From Firmicutes bacterium UBA993 (GTDB lineage: Bacteria > Bacillota > Dethiobacteria > DTU022), in the NCBI GenBank assembly GCA_002292015.1, contig DBBD01000068.1, forward strand, positions 1 through 35,282: a stretch of DNA of 35,282 nt. Reading direction: 5' to 3'. Below the pieces are notes generated by a model. The model saw only the letters and a list, made by a program, of their open reading frames with translations, was not told the origin of the DNA and did not search any database. Positions 25,402 to 33,507 of this stretch are shown one piece after another. Position 1 is the first letter of the stretch. Every line of letters starts with the position of its first letter. The position numbers and the translations under genes were made by a program.

Positions 25402-25464
25402 GTAGCACGTAATTGTATTTTAGTACTACATTTTAAGCTTAAATGATCCCCCTCTACCTGTCAA
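25402..25464 (-). promoter_or_regulatory. Promoter and operator-like palindromes of the metal operon
   Basis: On the minus strand TTGACA (25459-25464) is a perfect -35. Seventeen bases on, the -10 region (TAAGCT) is poor and lies within a perfect 12-bp palindrome TTTAAGCTTAAA (25432-25443), placed where a repressor would block polymerase. A second imperfect inverted repeat, GTAGCAC (25402-25408) and GTACTAC (25423-25429), follows in the leader. No cobalamin riboswitch was seen. Confidence 0.45.
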
Positions 25465-25522
25465 GGAAAACTTCAGCAGATTGACATTGTGGTTGGAACA
25501 CAAAGCCGGTTTAAAACACTGA

Positions 25523-26635
25523 TCAGCAGGCGCTTACGATAATACCGCCACCGATCACTTCGTCTTCAGCGTAAAACACTGCCGATTGGCCGGGGGCAAC
25601 AGCTTTTTGCGGTTCGCTGAAAATAATGCGTACTAATCCCGTTTCTGTTTCCGGCGAGGTAAGCAGTGCCGGAACTGCCGGGGTGCGATAACGGATCTTA
25701 ACGGCTATCTTCAGCGGCTGATCTGGGATCGCCCCACCGACAAAACTCAGAGCGCCGACAATAAGAGCGCTACTTTTAAGATCTTCTTCCCGGCCCACAA
25801 TGATCCTGTTTTGGGCAGCATCGATACGAACCACATAAAGAGGCCATCTTGCGGTGATCCCCAGCCCTTTTCGCTGACCAATGGTATAAAAAGCGATGCC
25901 GCGGTGACGCCCCAGCAGCTCACCCTCTGTTGTATATATCTCGCCAGGCTGCACCGCTTCGGGACGTACGCGTTCTAAAAAGCGGTGATAATCATGATCA
26001 GGAATAAAACAGATCTCCTGGCTTTCAGCTTTATCGGCTACCGGCAGATTTTCGGCCACAGCCAGGCCCCGAACTTGCTCTTTGGTAAGGTTGCCCAGCG
26101 GAAACAACGCCTTTGACAATTGGCGCTGACCGAGCATGTAAAGCATGTAGCTTTGATCCTTGTGCATATCCTTTGCACGGAAAAGGCGGTACAGACTGCA
26201 AGCCGCATCGTAAATATTTACGACATAGTGCCCGGTAGCAATATAATCAAACCCCAGGCCCTCTGCTTTTTCCAAGAGCGCGGAAAATTTTAAATGACGG
26301 TTGCAGTCCACGCAAGGGTTCGGGGTTTTGCCCTGCAAGTAGCTTTCGGTAAAATTTTTCACCACCGTATTATAAAAAAGATTTTTCAGGTTAAAAGTAT
26401 AGTGGGGAATGCCCAGCTGATCGGCCACACGCCGGGCATCATCGATTGCCTTTACCGAGCAGCAGCCTTGCTGCTTATCTTCAGACAGCGCTTCAGAAAG
26501 CGGATCAACCCAAAGGCGCATCGTAACCCCGACCGGGCTGTACCCGGCACGTAAAAGCAGGAGAGCCGCCACTGAGCTGTCGACTCCGCCACTCATTGCT
26601 ACCAGCACCTTTTTGCCCTTGCCGCCAGATTCCAT
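25523..26635 (-). CDS. mnmA: tRNA-specific 2-thiouridylase MnmA
   Basis: A 370-residue enzyme that installs sulfur at position 2 of U34 in tRNA for Glu, Gln and Lys. SGGVDS (15-20) is the ATP pyrophosphatase loop; catalytic Cys108 (NPCVDC) and Cys209 (SQEICF) are present, as is the ATGHYV segment. The C-terminal beta domain ends with AVAPGQSAVFY. The open frame begins at 26692, but ATG 26635 fits the family start and has TGGGGAG nearby, so it is preferred. The partner methyltransferase MnmM is also in this window. The gene follows an unrelated secreted-protein gene by 92 bases. Confidence 0.95.
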   Translation of the reverse strand: MESGGKGKKVLVAMSGGVDSSVAALLLLRAGYSPVGVTMRLWVDPLSEALSEDKQQGCCSVKAIDDARRVADQLGIPHYTFNLKNLFYNTVVKNFTESYLQGKTPNPCVDCNRHLKFSALLEKAEGLGFDYIATGHYVVNIYDAACSLYRLFRAKDMHKDQSYMLYMLGQRQLSKALFPLGNLTKEQVRGLAVAENLPVADKAESQEICFIPDHDYHRFLERVRPEAVQPGEIYTTEGELLGRHRGIAFYTIGQRKGLGITARWPLYVVRIDAAQNRIIVGREEDLKSSALIVGALSFVGGAIPDQPLKIAVKIRYRTPAVPALLTSPETETGLVRIIFSEPQKAVAPGQSAVFYAEDEVIGGGIIVSAC

Positions 26636-26658
26636 ATAAAAAACTCCCCATGTGAAGA

Positions 26659-26688
26659 GGCACCCTTGAACTTTATTCAGCGGGTGCC
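26659..26688 (-). terminator. Hairpin in the mnmA leader
   Basis: GGCACCC (26659-26665) and GGGTGCC (26682-26688) form a 7-bp stem with a 16-base loop between the secreted-protein stop and the mnmA start. On the minus strand only CTCTTC follows, so termination would be weak. It may be a partial terminator or leader structure. Confidence 0.4.
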
Positions 26689-26727
26689 CCACAAGTTTTG
26701 CTCGACCGATTGATTAACTCTGCTGTC

Positions 26728-27393
26728 CTAAGGTATGCTCCACCAGCCGACCTTGCTGCCGCCACTGTCCTCGATATAGGTTTCCAGCACTTGAGAGTAT
26801 CCATCAACATTGATAGTGGTTTTAGAGCCATTTGTTTCCCTGGAAATCCTGGTTATTCCGTCACTGGTTCCGGCACTGCTGCTGTGCCGCAGGTAATTGT
26901 AACCTACACCGTCGCGTTTATCGTAGCTGTTGGAAACCGTTTCGCTGACATAGCCTTTTTCACCGGGCTTAGGCATTACCCCAACCTGGCTGCTATGCCG
27001 GTTCTGAACCGTGCTGCCGCTGATGATTCGCATATACTGGCCCGGCAAGGCATCACGGGCGGTTGCTCCGTGGAAATAGCCAAAACTGCCGGCATACCGG
27101 TAAGAGTCATAAACAAACTGACCGGGCGCAACAGTAGGCTTAGCGGCAACCGACCAGCCAACATGCACCCCGCTGGCTGAACCCATGCCGGAAGCGAAGA
27201 AAGCCGCTATCCCACCATCAAAAGCGTAACGGTGCTCATGCTCCACTATTCCGGTGTGAATAAAAATATTAGTGAACCGGGTCAATACTTCCTGAAAACG
27301 ACTGGCGGCGAAGACAGCCGAACCCTGGAATAGAATCATCAATATGATTACCACGACAACAAATAATGTAACCGGTTTCCTGATTCTTTTCAA
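26728..27393 (-). CDS. Secreted protein of unknown function
   Basis: A 221-residue exported protein. A basic start (KRIRKP), a long hydrophobic stretch and GSAVFA-ASR give a clear Sec signal peptide cleaved near residue 30. The mature part is rich in Gly, Ser, Tyr and polar residues and has no cysteine, membrane segment or motif I recognise. TTG at 27393 is chosen as start because AAGGAGGT lies exactly seven bases ahead; the frame extends upstream to 27450 without a ribosome site. A promoter is visible upstream. It could be a surface-layer or spore-related protein, but that is only a possibility. Confidence 0.7.
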   Translation of the reverse strand: MKRIRKPVTLFVVVVIILMILFQGSAVFAASRFQEVLTRFTNIFIHTGIVEHEHRYAFDGGIAAFFASGMGSASGVHVGWSVAAKPTVAPGQFVYDSYRYAGSFGYFHGATARDALPGQYMRIISGSTVQNRHSSQVGVMPKPGEKGYVSETVSNSYDKRDGVGYNYLRHSSSAGTSDGITRISRETNGSKTTINVDGYSQVLETYIEDSGGSKVGWWSIP

Positions 27394-27480
27394 AATGTCA
27401 ACCTCCTTGAAAATCGCTGAAAAACCAATCTTTTGTGACCTGAACGTCAACGTGAGTAAATCTCTATTGCTTGTCGGTTT

Positions 27481-27510
27481 ATTCTACTACAAAAAGCTTC
27501 AAAATTCCAA
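27481..27510 (-). promoter_or_regulatory. Candidate promoter of the secreted-protein gene
   Basis: On the minus strand TTGGAA (27505-27510) and TAGAAT (27481-27486) are 18 bases apart, about 88 bases before the chosen TTG start. Both boxes are imperfect. Confidence 0.4.
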
Positions 27511-27560
27511 CCTAAAAAAGCTATCCTTGGTAATCGTTGTAATCGTAATCAGCCGTCCGC

Positions 27561-28502
27561 TCAGGTGACGATAGTTCCCGTCTTGCCGTCCAAGGCATCA
27601 AGCGCCTTATAAAGCGAAGTAATAACCGCTTTCTTGCCCGGGTTATCCTTAACAAAGTTTACTGCCGCCTGGACCTTAGGCAACATGCTGCCCGGGGCAA
27701 AATGACCTTCTGCCATGTATCGTTTGACCTCTTCCACACTCACCTGGCCCAGGTCTTTTTGGTCAGGCTTATTAAAGTTGAGCGATACTTTCTCCACTTC
27801 GGTCAGTATCATCAGGATATCTGCATCGATATCATCGGCCAGGCGGGCTGCAGCCAGGTCTTTATCGATCACCGCAGCCACTCCACGCAAAGAACCATCC
27901 TTGTTCTCGACTACGGGGATTCCTCCGCCTCCGGCAGTAACAACTATAGTTGTATCCCAAAGCTCTTTTAAACATGAGAACTCCACAATCCGCTTCGGCA
28001 TCGGCGAAGCGACTACCCGGCGCCAGCCGCGTCCGGCATCCTCTTTTACCATGTAGCCTTTTTCAGCTTCAATTTGTTTTGCCTCTTCCTCGCTGTAGAA
28101 AGGACCGATCGGCTTGGTCGGGTTCTTAAAGGCCGGATCGTTTTCATCTACCACAACCTGGGTGATGATGGTCACAACCGGCACATTCCTGTTTCTTTTC
28201 AGCAGGGCATGCCGTAGCGCCTGTTGAATATGGTAACCGATATAGCCCTGGCTCATTGCCCCGCAAACATCAAACGGCATGGCCGGCACCACACCCGATG
28301 CCGCCTCTGAAGCCAAAACAATATTGCCTACTTGGGGTCCGTTGCCGTGCACGATAGCCAGCTCGTAATCTAACCTGCTCATCTCGGCAATATACTCAAC
28401 AGTTTTTTTAACCACCTCAAGCTGAGCATCGGCTGTTGCCGGAGCACCCTTTTTTTGCAAGGCGTTACCACCAAGAGCCACCACTATCTTTGCAATTGCC
28501 AT
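27561..28502 (-). CDS. arcC: Carbamate kinase
   Basis: A 313-residue amino acid kinase-fold protein. IVVALGGNALQ near the N-terminus, IVHGNGPQVGN, and VTAGGGGIPVVE are carbamate kinase signatures. It converts carbamoyl phosphate and ADP to carbamate and ATP, normally the last step of arginine or agmatine/allantoin fermentation. ATG 28502 has GGAGG upstream and matches the family start, rather than the longer frame to 28562. No arginine deiminase or ornithine carbamoyltransferase gene is beside it, so its substrate supply must come from elsewhere in the genome. Confidence 0.94.
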   Translation of the reverse strand: MAIAKIVVALGGNALQKKGAPATADAQLEVVKKTVEYIAEMSRLDYELAIVHGNGPQVGNIVLASEAASGVVPAMPFDVCGAMSQGYIGYHIQQALRHALLKRNRNVPVVTIITQVVVDENDPAFKNPTKPIGPFYSEEEAKQIEAEKGYMVKEDAGRGWRRVVASPMPKRIVEFSCLKELWDTTIVVTAGGGGIPVVENKDGSLRGVAAVIDKDLAAARLADDIDADILMILTEVEKVSLNFNKPDQKDLGQVSVEEVKRYMAEGHFAPGSMLPKVQAAVNFVKDNPGKKAVITSLYKALDALDGKTGTIVT

Positions 28503-28630
28503 TTGATCGCCTCCAAATATCCGGTTGCTAAATACCTGATAATAGCTGTATAAATCGAGCACAGAAGGACGCCTACAAAAGACATCCGTCAGCTGAACGC
28601 AGAATCATTATATCCAGATAAAGGAGCGGA

Positions 28631-28664
28631 AAGCAATACTAATGACAAAAGCAATACTAATGAC
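28631..28664. repeat. 16-bp direct repeat abutting the pheS promoter
   Basis: AAGCAATACTAATGAC occurs twice (28631-28646 and 28649-28664), separated by two bases, giving an 18-base period. The second copy ends directly before the -35 box of the pheS promoter. It may be a regulator site, or a simple tandem duplication. Confidence 0.75.
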
Positions 28665-28693
28665 TTGAAGCCCTTAAATGCAGATGATATAAT
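28665..28693 (+). promoter_or_regulatory. Promoter of the pheST operon
   Basis: TTGAAG (28665-28670), a 17-base spacer, and TATAAT (28688-28693) with extended TGA just before it. Initiation near 28700 would produce the T-box leader. Confidence 0.75.
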
Positions 28694-28699
28694 TCTTTT

Positions 28700-28964
28700 A
28701 TTATTCAATAGAAGATGTGATGATGGAGAAAAGTAAGCCGAAACCGGCACCGATCAGGGAGGTGCGGCCGCAGACTGCAAGTCGCCCCGGTGTTATCGGT
28801 TGAAGTTCGCTCCTGAACTTTCCGCTGAAGGATTTACTAAAATCTGGTAGGCTGAGGACGCTCATCCCGTTAACGATGCGAAGCGGGCTGTTGCTCAATA
28901 AACTAGCCAAGCTGGGTGGTACCACGGAAGCAGGCTTTCGTCCCTCGTAAAGAGGTTTTTTTAT
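28700..28964 (+). promoter_or_regulatory. T-box leader of pheST (tRNA-Phe responsive)
   Basis: The leader carries the diagnostic T-box GGGTGGTACCACGG (28914-28927), which forms the antiterminator bulge that pairs with the uncharged tRNA acceptor end. An AGTA element (28732-28735) marks stem I, and TTC at 28806-28808 is the likely phenylalanine specifier codon, though I did not fold the stem fully. Uncharged tRNA-Phe would stabilise the antiterminator and allow pheST transcription. Confidence 0.88.
28943..28962 (+). terminator. T-box regulated terminator
   Basis: CCTC-GTAAA-GAGG (28943-28955) followed by seven T (28956-28962). The stem is short; upstream bases of the T-box region may extend it. 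It is the attenuation point before pheS. Confidence 0.6.
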
Positions 28965-28982
28965 TTTCAGGAGGTGTTTAAG

Positions 28983-30008
28983 TTGTTTAGGAAACTCAAA
29001 GAATTGGAGAACGAAGCTTGTCTCAAAATAAAGGACGCGACAAGCATTGATGAGCTGAAGGAGATCAAGGTGAGCATCCTTGGTAAAAAAGGGGAGCTGA
29101 CAACTCTTTTACGCAGCCTGGGCGCGGTGGATCCTGAAGAGCGGCCTAAAGTGGGCAGTGCGGCAAATGCACTACGCCTTGAGCTGGAAAAACTCATTCT
29201 TGGTAAAGAACAGTTGTTGCGTGATGCATCGCTGGGCGATAAATGGGCGAAAGAGCAGATTGATATAAGCCTTCCCGGGCGTCCGGCCGCATTGGGCCAG
29301 AAACACCCGCTGACCTTGGTTAACGATGAAATCAAGGAGATTTTTATCGGACTTGGCTTCCAGGTGGCTCATGGACCGGAGATTGAGAGTGATTACTATA
29401 ACTATGAAGCTCTAAATTTCCCTGCCGACCACCCGGCCCGGGATATGCAGGATAGTTTTTATATTACTACGAAATACCTGCTTCGGACTCACACTTCTCC
29501 GGTCCAAGTCAGGGTAATGGAAAAACTTGCTCCGTCGCTCCCGGTGAGAATTATTGCTCCGGGAAAAGTATTTCGCCGCGATGATGATGCCACCCATTCT
29601 CCGATGTTTCACCAGGTAGAAGGCCTGGTTGTCGATCAGGAAGTAACCTTTGCTGATCTTAAAGGCACGTTGCTGCTCTTTGCCCGGGAAATGTTTGGTC
29701 CTGAACAGAAAATTCGCCTGCGGCCAAGTTTCTTTCCATTTACTGAGCCGAGTGCCGAGGTTGATATATCATGTATTATGTGTGCGAGTAGGGGTTGTCG
29801 GGTTTGCAGCAATACCGGATGGTTGGAAATATTGGGAGCCGGTATGGTTCACCCACGAGTGCTCGAAGTGGCTGGCTACGATCCAAAGCAGGTAACCGGT
29901 TATGCTTTTGGCATGGGTGTGGAGAGGATCGCCATGCTTAAATACGGGATCGCCGATCTACGCCTTTTTTTCACCAACGATCTGCGTTTTCTTAAACAAT
30001 TTGCATAA
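28983..30008 (+). CDS. pheS: Phenylalanyl-tRNA synthetase alpha subunit
   Basis: A 341-residue catalytic subunit. An N-terminal coiled-coil arm (about 1-85) precedes the class II core: GPEIESDYYNYEALNFPADHPARD, RTHTSPVQ, motif 2 around KVFRRDDDATHSPMFHQVEG, and motif 3 FGMGVERIAMLKYG. A CIMC...CRVC cysteine group before GWLEILGAGMVHP is seen in many bacterial PheS proteins. The longer frame starts at GTG 28974, but that codon overlaps the AGGAGG itself; TTG 28983 is eight bases after it and is preferred. It forms a heterotetramer with PheT. Confidence 0.95.
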   Translation: MFRKLKELENEACLKIKDATSIDELKEIKVSILGKKGELTTLLRSLGAVDPEERPKVGSAANALRLELEKLILGKEQLLRDASLGDKWAKEQIDISLPGRPAALGQKHPLTLVNDEIKEIFIGLGFQVAHGPEIESDYYNYEALNFPADHPARDMQDSFYITTKYLLRTHTSPVQVRVMEKLAPSLPVRIIAPGKVFRRDDDATHSPMFHQVEGLVVDQEVTFADLKGTLLLFAREMFGPEQKIRLRPSFFPFTEPSAEVDISCIMCASRGCRVCSNTGWLEILGAGMVHPRVLEVAGYDPKQVTGYAFGMGVERIAMLKYGIADLRLFFTNDLRFLKQFA

Positions 30009-30051
30009 AATACCGTTTTATGATGAGAAATTGATAATGGGGGAGATATAA

Positions 30052-32463
30052 GTGCAGGTACCATACCGGTGGCTAAAAGATTATATTGATCCGGGAATGA
30101 GTGCCCGGGAGTTAGCTGACTTATTGACTTTGTCGGGCATTGAAGTCGGGTCAGTGGAAAGATTCGGCGCTGAATTACCCGGAGTGGTGGTGGGGCTGGT
30201 CAAAAAGGTAGAGCAGCATCCCGGACGCAGCAATTTAACCCTCGTGGAGGTTGATATCGGGGAAGCAGTTCTAAACGTTGTGTGTGGGGCTAGTAATTTT
30301 AAGGCGGGGGATAAGGTTCCGTTTGCCAAACCAGGTTCGATATTGCCCGGAGACCGCTTGATTAATGAAACTAAACTCTATGGAGCTTTGTCTTCAGGCA
30401 TGCTTTGCTCTGCCCATGAACTTGGTCTGGAGCTTGGTGCAGAAGATGAAATACTAATCCTTGATGAGCAGGCGCCTCTTGGTGCGCCGGTCGACCGCTT
30501 GCTGGACCTCGATGAAGAGATTCTCCATCTGGAATTGACCCCAAACCGTTCGGATTGTCTCGGTTTGATTGGTGTAGCTTTTGAAGTAGCGGCTTTAACC
30601 GGGGCTAACGTTGTATTTCCACCCTGTGAGCCGGTTGAAAGAGGCCGCAATTTGAAGGATTTTTTCCAGGTAAAAGTCGAAGATACCGAATTGTGCCCAC
30701 GCTATACCGCAAGAGCGATCGAGGATCTGGTGATCGCCAAATCGCCACTCTGGATGCAATTACGGTTGCTTAAAGCCGGGATTAGGCCGATCAGCAACGT
30801 GGTTGATGTCACCAACTATGTGATGTGGGAATATGGACAACCGCTGCACGCATTTGATCTTGATCTGCTTGCTGCCGGCGAGATTATTGTCAGGAGAGCG
30901 AGGGCTGATGAAGAACTAATTACTCTGGATGGGGTAAAAAGAAAACTCGATCATGAAGTGCTAATCATAGCCGACAGCAGCAAAGCAGTCGGCTTGGCCG
31001 GCGTGATGGGTGGCAAAAATACTGAAATTACTGCCGCAACCAGGGCAGTTTTAATCGAGGCTGCTGCTTTTAACCCAAAGAATATAAGGCGTACAGCCCG
31101 TTGTTTTACGTTGCCTTCTGAGGCTTCTCAACGTTTTGAAAAAGGGGTTAATCACGAAACGGTACTCCAGGCACAAAACCGCGCTGCCTATCTAATTGGC
31201 GAACTGACTGACGGCAAGGTCTTAAACGGTTTAATTGATATCAATAGCTCCGCTATTAAACCGTGGACAATTCAGCTCAGACCATCGCGGGTCAATAAGA
31301 TTCTGGGAACAGATATTGCGGAAGAAGAGATCATGGCCATTTTACAGAGGTTGGGGCTTCAGTTAGAGCTGGAAAATGAGGATCAACTGGTGGTGACCGT
31401 TCCTCTGCGCAGACCGGATCTGCTCATTGAAGAGGACCTGGTAGAAGAGATAGTAAGGCTGCACGGTTACGATCGGGTGCCGACTACCCTGCCTCATGGT
31501 GAGTTGATCGAGAACCGTGAATCTTTAAGCGAGCGGTTAAAATCACTGATTCGGGATCTGCTGGTCTCCTGCGGTTTCTATGAATGCATCACCTATTCTT
31601 TTATTAACCCTGACATCCTGAGTCGGTTGAGAATTGCTGAAGACGATCGGCGCATGCTACTAATACCGGTCCAGAACCCATTTTCCGAAGAGCAGGCAGC
31701 AATGCGCACAACATTGCTTCCAGGACTACTGAAAGCGGCGCAGCATAATATCAGCTACCGTGAACTTAATATGCAACTTTTTGAACTCGGGGCTGTTTAT
31801 ACACCAAGAGAGCTGCCGATTGAAAACCTTCCTGAGGAAACGGAAAGGTTGACCTTACTGGTCAGTGGGTTCGTACCGGAACCAAGCTGGGTAACTCCAT
31901 CGCGGCGGGCCGACTTTTATGAAATTAAGGGGGCCCTGGAAGTTATTTTTAAGCGGATGCAAGTTGAAGGCATAACCTATATCGATCGAGCAGAGCCCTT
32001 CACCCACCCAACCCGTAGTGCGCAGCTGTTGCTTGACGGCTTAAAGATTGGCTTCATTGGTGAACTGCACCCGGATGTAGCTGCTGATTTTGCCTTGAGC
32101 CAACCGGTTACACTGGCAGAAATCGAGCTTGATCCGCTTTTCCGAAAAGCTAACCTTGTGCCAAGGGTAGTAGCCCTGCCCCGGTATCCGGCCGCTAATC
32201 GCGATCTGGCTGTGGTGGTTTCGAAGGAGATTAGCGCTTCGGAGTTGGAAGAAGCGATTTGGGGTGCCGGCGGTAAACTGCTGAGCGCCGTCAGGCTCTT
32301 TGACCTGTATGAAGGCAAGCAAGTTCCGGCTGGTAAACGCAGTCTTGCTTATTCGCTTATTTTCAGGAGAGAAGAAGGCACCCTCACCGAAGCGGAAATT
32401 AGTGAAATTCTGAAAAAAATTGAAGAAGCTTTATTCAAGTTCGGTGCCACCCTACGTGGTTGA
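30052..32463 (+). CDS. pheT: Phenylalanyl-tRNA synthetase beta subunit
   Basis: An 803-residue subunit of normal length. In order: an EMAP-type tRNA-binding domain (about 40-150), the B3/B4 editing domain (about 210-380) that removes mischarged tyrosine, the B5 DNA-binding-like domain (about 400-475), the catalytic-like core, and a C-terminal FDX-ACB anticodon-binding domain (about 710-803, starting at LPRYPAANRDLAVVV). The GTG start has GGGGGAG upstream. It is co-transcribed with pheS, 43 bases apart, under T-box control. Confidence 0.96.
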   Translation: MQVPYRWLKDYIDPGMSARELADLLTLSGIEVGSVERFGAELPGVVVGLVKKVEQHPGRSNLTLVEVDIGEAVLNVVCGASNFKAGDKVPFAKPGSILPGDRLINETKLYGALSSGMLCSAHELGLELGAEDEILILDEQAPLGAPVDRLLDLDEEILHLELTPNRSDCLGLIGVAFEVAALTGANVVFPPCEPVERGRNLKDFFQVKVEDTELCPRYTARAIEDLVIAKSPLWMQLRLLKAGIRPISNVVDVTNYVMWEYGQPLHAFDLDLLAAGEIIVRRARADEELITLDGVKRKLDHEVLIIADSSKAVGLAGVMGGKNTEITAATRAVLIEAAAFNPKNIRRTARCFTLPSEASQRFEKGVNHETVLQAQNRAAYLIGELTDGKVLNGLIDINSSAIKPWTIQLRPSRVNKILGTDIAEEEIMAILQRLGLQLELENEDQLVVTVPLRRPDLLIEEDLVEEIVRLHGYDRVPTTLPHGELIENRESLSERLKSLIRDLLVSCGFYECITYSFINPDILSRLRIAEDDRRMLLIPVQNPFSEEQAAMRTTLLPGLLKAAQHNISYRELNMQLFELGAVYTPRELPIENLPEETERLTLLVSGFVPEPSWVTPSRRADFYEIKGALEVIFKRMQVEGITYIDRAEPFTHPTRSAQLLLDGLKIGFIGELHPDVAADFALSQPVTLAEIELDPLFRKANLVPRVVALPRYPAANRDLAVVVSKEISASELEEAIWGAGGKLLSAVRLFDLYEGKQVPAGKRSLAYSLIFRREEGTLTEAEISEILKKIEEALFKFGATLRG

Positions 32464-32540
32464 TTAAGCAGGATTTATGATCCTGAATCACGAAATTATC
32501 TGCCGAAGGCTTTCATCTGAATGGAAAGCAGGCTAAATTA

Positions 32541-32816
32541 ATGGATAGCAAAAATAAGAACAGGGCTACTGTCTTTATTATGGGCGAAGAGTATGTTCTT
32601 AGGGGTACATCTTCTGTAGATGACATGGATAAGGTAGGACGTTATGTTGATCGCCTGATGCGAAAACTGGCGGAAAATAATACGCAAATGAGCAGACACC
32701 GGGTAGCTGTGCTGGCTGCTTTAAACCTGGCGGACGAGCTGTTAAAGTTAAAAACGGAACAAGAAAAAAATATGATGGCAAATGCAAGAAAGGTTGCCGA
32801 TGATGAACTGGTTTGA
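32541..32816 (+). CDS. zapA: Cell division protein ZapA
   Basis: A 91-residue ZapA-family protein that bundles FtsZ at mid-cell. The N-terminal beta region (ATVFIMGEEYVLRG, then VDDMDKVGRYVDRLMRKLAENN) matches the ZapA pattern, and the C-terminus forms the coiled coil (ALNLADELLKLKTEQEKNM). Its position directly after pheT and before cvpA is the conserved Bacillus/Clostridia arrangement. It overlaps the next gene by about 17 bases. The ribosome site is weak (GGAAAGCAGG). Confidence 0.9.
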   Translation: MDSKNKNRATVFIMGEEYVLRGTSSVDDMDKVGRYVDRLMRKLAENNTQMSRHRVAVLAALNLADELLKLKTEQEKNMMANARKVADDELV

Positions 32817-33372
32817 TATCTTGCTGCTGCTTATCTTTTTTTTCCACCTGGTAAGCGGGTTTTCTCGCGGCCTGGTCAAGCAGCTCTTTGATCTGGTCGG
32901 TTTTTTTATAGTGATTATTTTATCTTTCTGGGGTAGTCACCACTTTGGCGGTATCCTGGCGTCTTACATCAAGCCGGAAGATTTAGTCCCCCATCATGAG
33001 CTGATTAAGAGTTTAGGTTTGGAGGTCTCCCTTGAAAGGGTCCCACAACTGATCGCCGGCGTGGTTTCTTTCCTAATCTTATTCGTGCTATTAGGCTTGT
33101 TGTTCCGCCTGTTATCCGGAGGGTTTCGCTGGGTCAATAAAATTCCGGTAATCGGTTTTATAAACCGAATCAGCGGAGGGGTCTTGGGGGCACTAATAGG
33201 AATTGCTTTTGTTTACATTATTATTGCCGGAGTAAAACTGATCCCACTTCAGTTTTTTATGGATGCTCTCGAGAACTCAGCAGTGGTAATTATTGCCAAT
33301 CATTATCTTGCCCCGATTGCGGTCCGGCTGCAAGCGATACTGCTAAATTATTTTTTCAGTCTTATAGGCTGA
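32800..33372 (+). CDS. CvpA family membrane protein
   Basis: A 190-residue membrane protein with about four hydrophobic segments and the CvpA features NWFDILLLLI...GFSRGLVKQLFDLVG at the start and NRISGGVLGALIG later. It is the equivalent of Bacillus YshB; the role of CvpA proteins is not settled (colicin V export, envelope stress). The open frame begins at 32782, but ATG 32800 has AGAAAGG six to seven bases ahead and gives the usual short N-terminus; ATG 32803 is equally possible. It overlaps zapA, indicating coupling. Confidence 0.85.
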   Translation: MMNWFDILLLLIFFFHLVSGFSRGLVKQLFDLVGFFIVIILSFWGSHHFGGILASYIKPEDLVPHHELIKSLGLEVSLERVPQLIAGVVSFLILFVLLGLLFRLLSGGFRWVNKIPVIGFINRISGGVLGALIGIAFVYIIIAGVKLIPLQFFMDALENSAVVIIANHYLAPIAVRLQAILLNYFFSLIG

Positions 33373-33454
33373 AGCAAAATTATCGGCAGCGGAGTTAATG
33401 TTGCGCAAGAAGATTTTTATATAGCAACAGTTTTTAAAAACTATACCGTAGAAG

Positions 33455-33491
33455 TGGCCAGGGCGCTCCTTGGCCATTATCTTTGTTAAAA
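33455..33491 (+). terminator. Possible weak terminator before mutS2
   Basis: TGGCCAGG (33455-33462) pairs with CCTTGGCCA (33468-33476) with one bulge, followed by TTATCTTTGTT. The T-tail is imperfect, so partial read-through into mutS2 is likely. Confidence 0.45.
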
Positions 33492-33507
33492 GAGTAGGGG
33501 ACAGCCC

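Noticed and set aside
25355..25522. Cobalamin riboswitch before the metal transport operon
   Set aside because: No B12 box or comparable conserved core was seen, and the gap is too short for a typical cobalamin aptamer plus expression platform.
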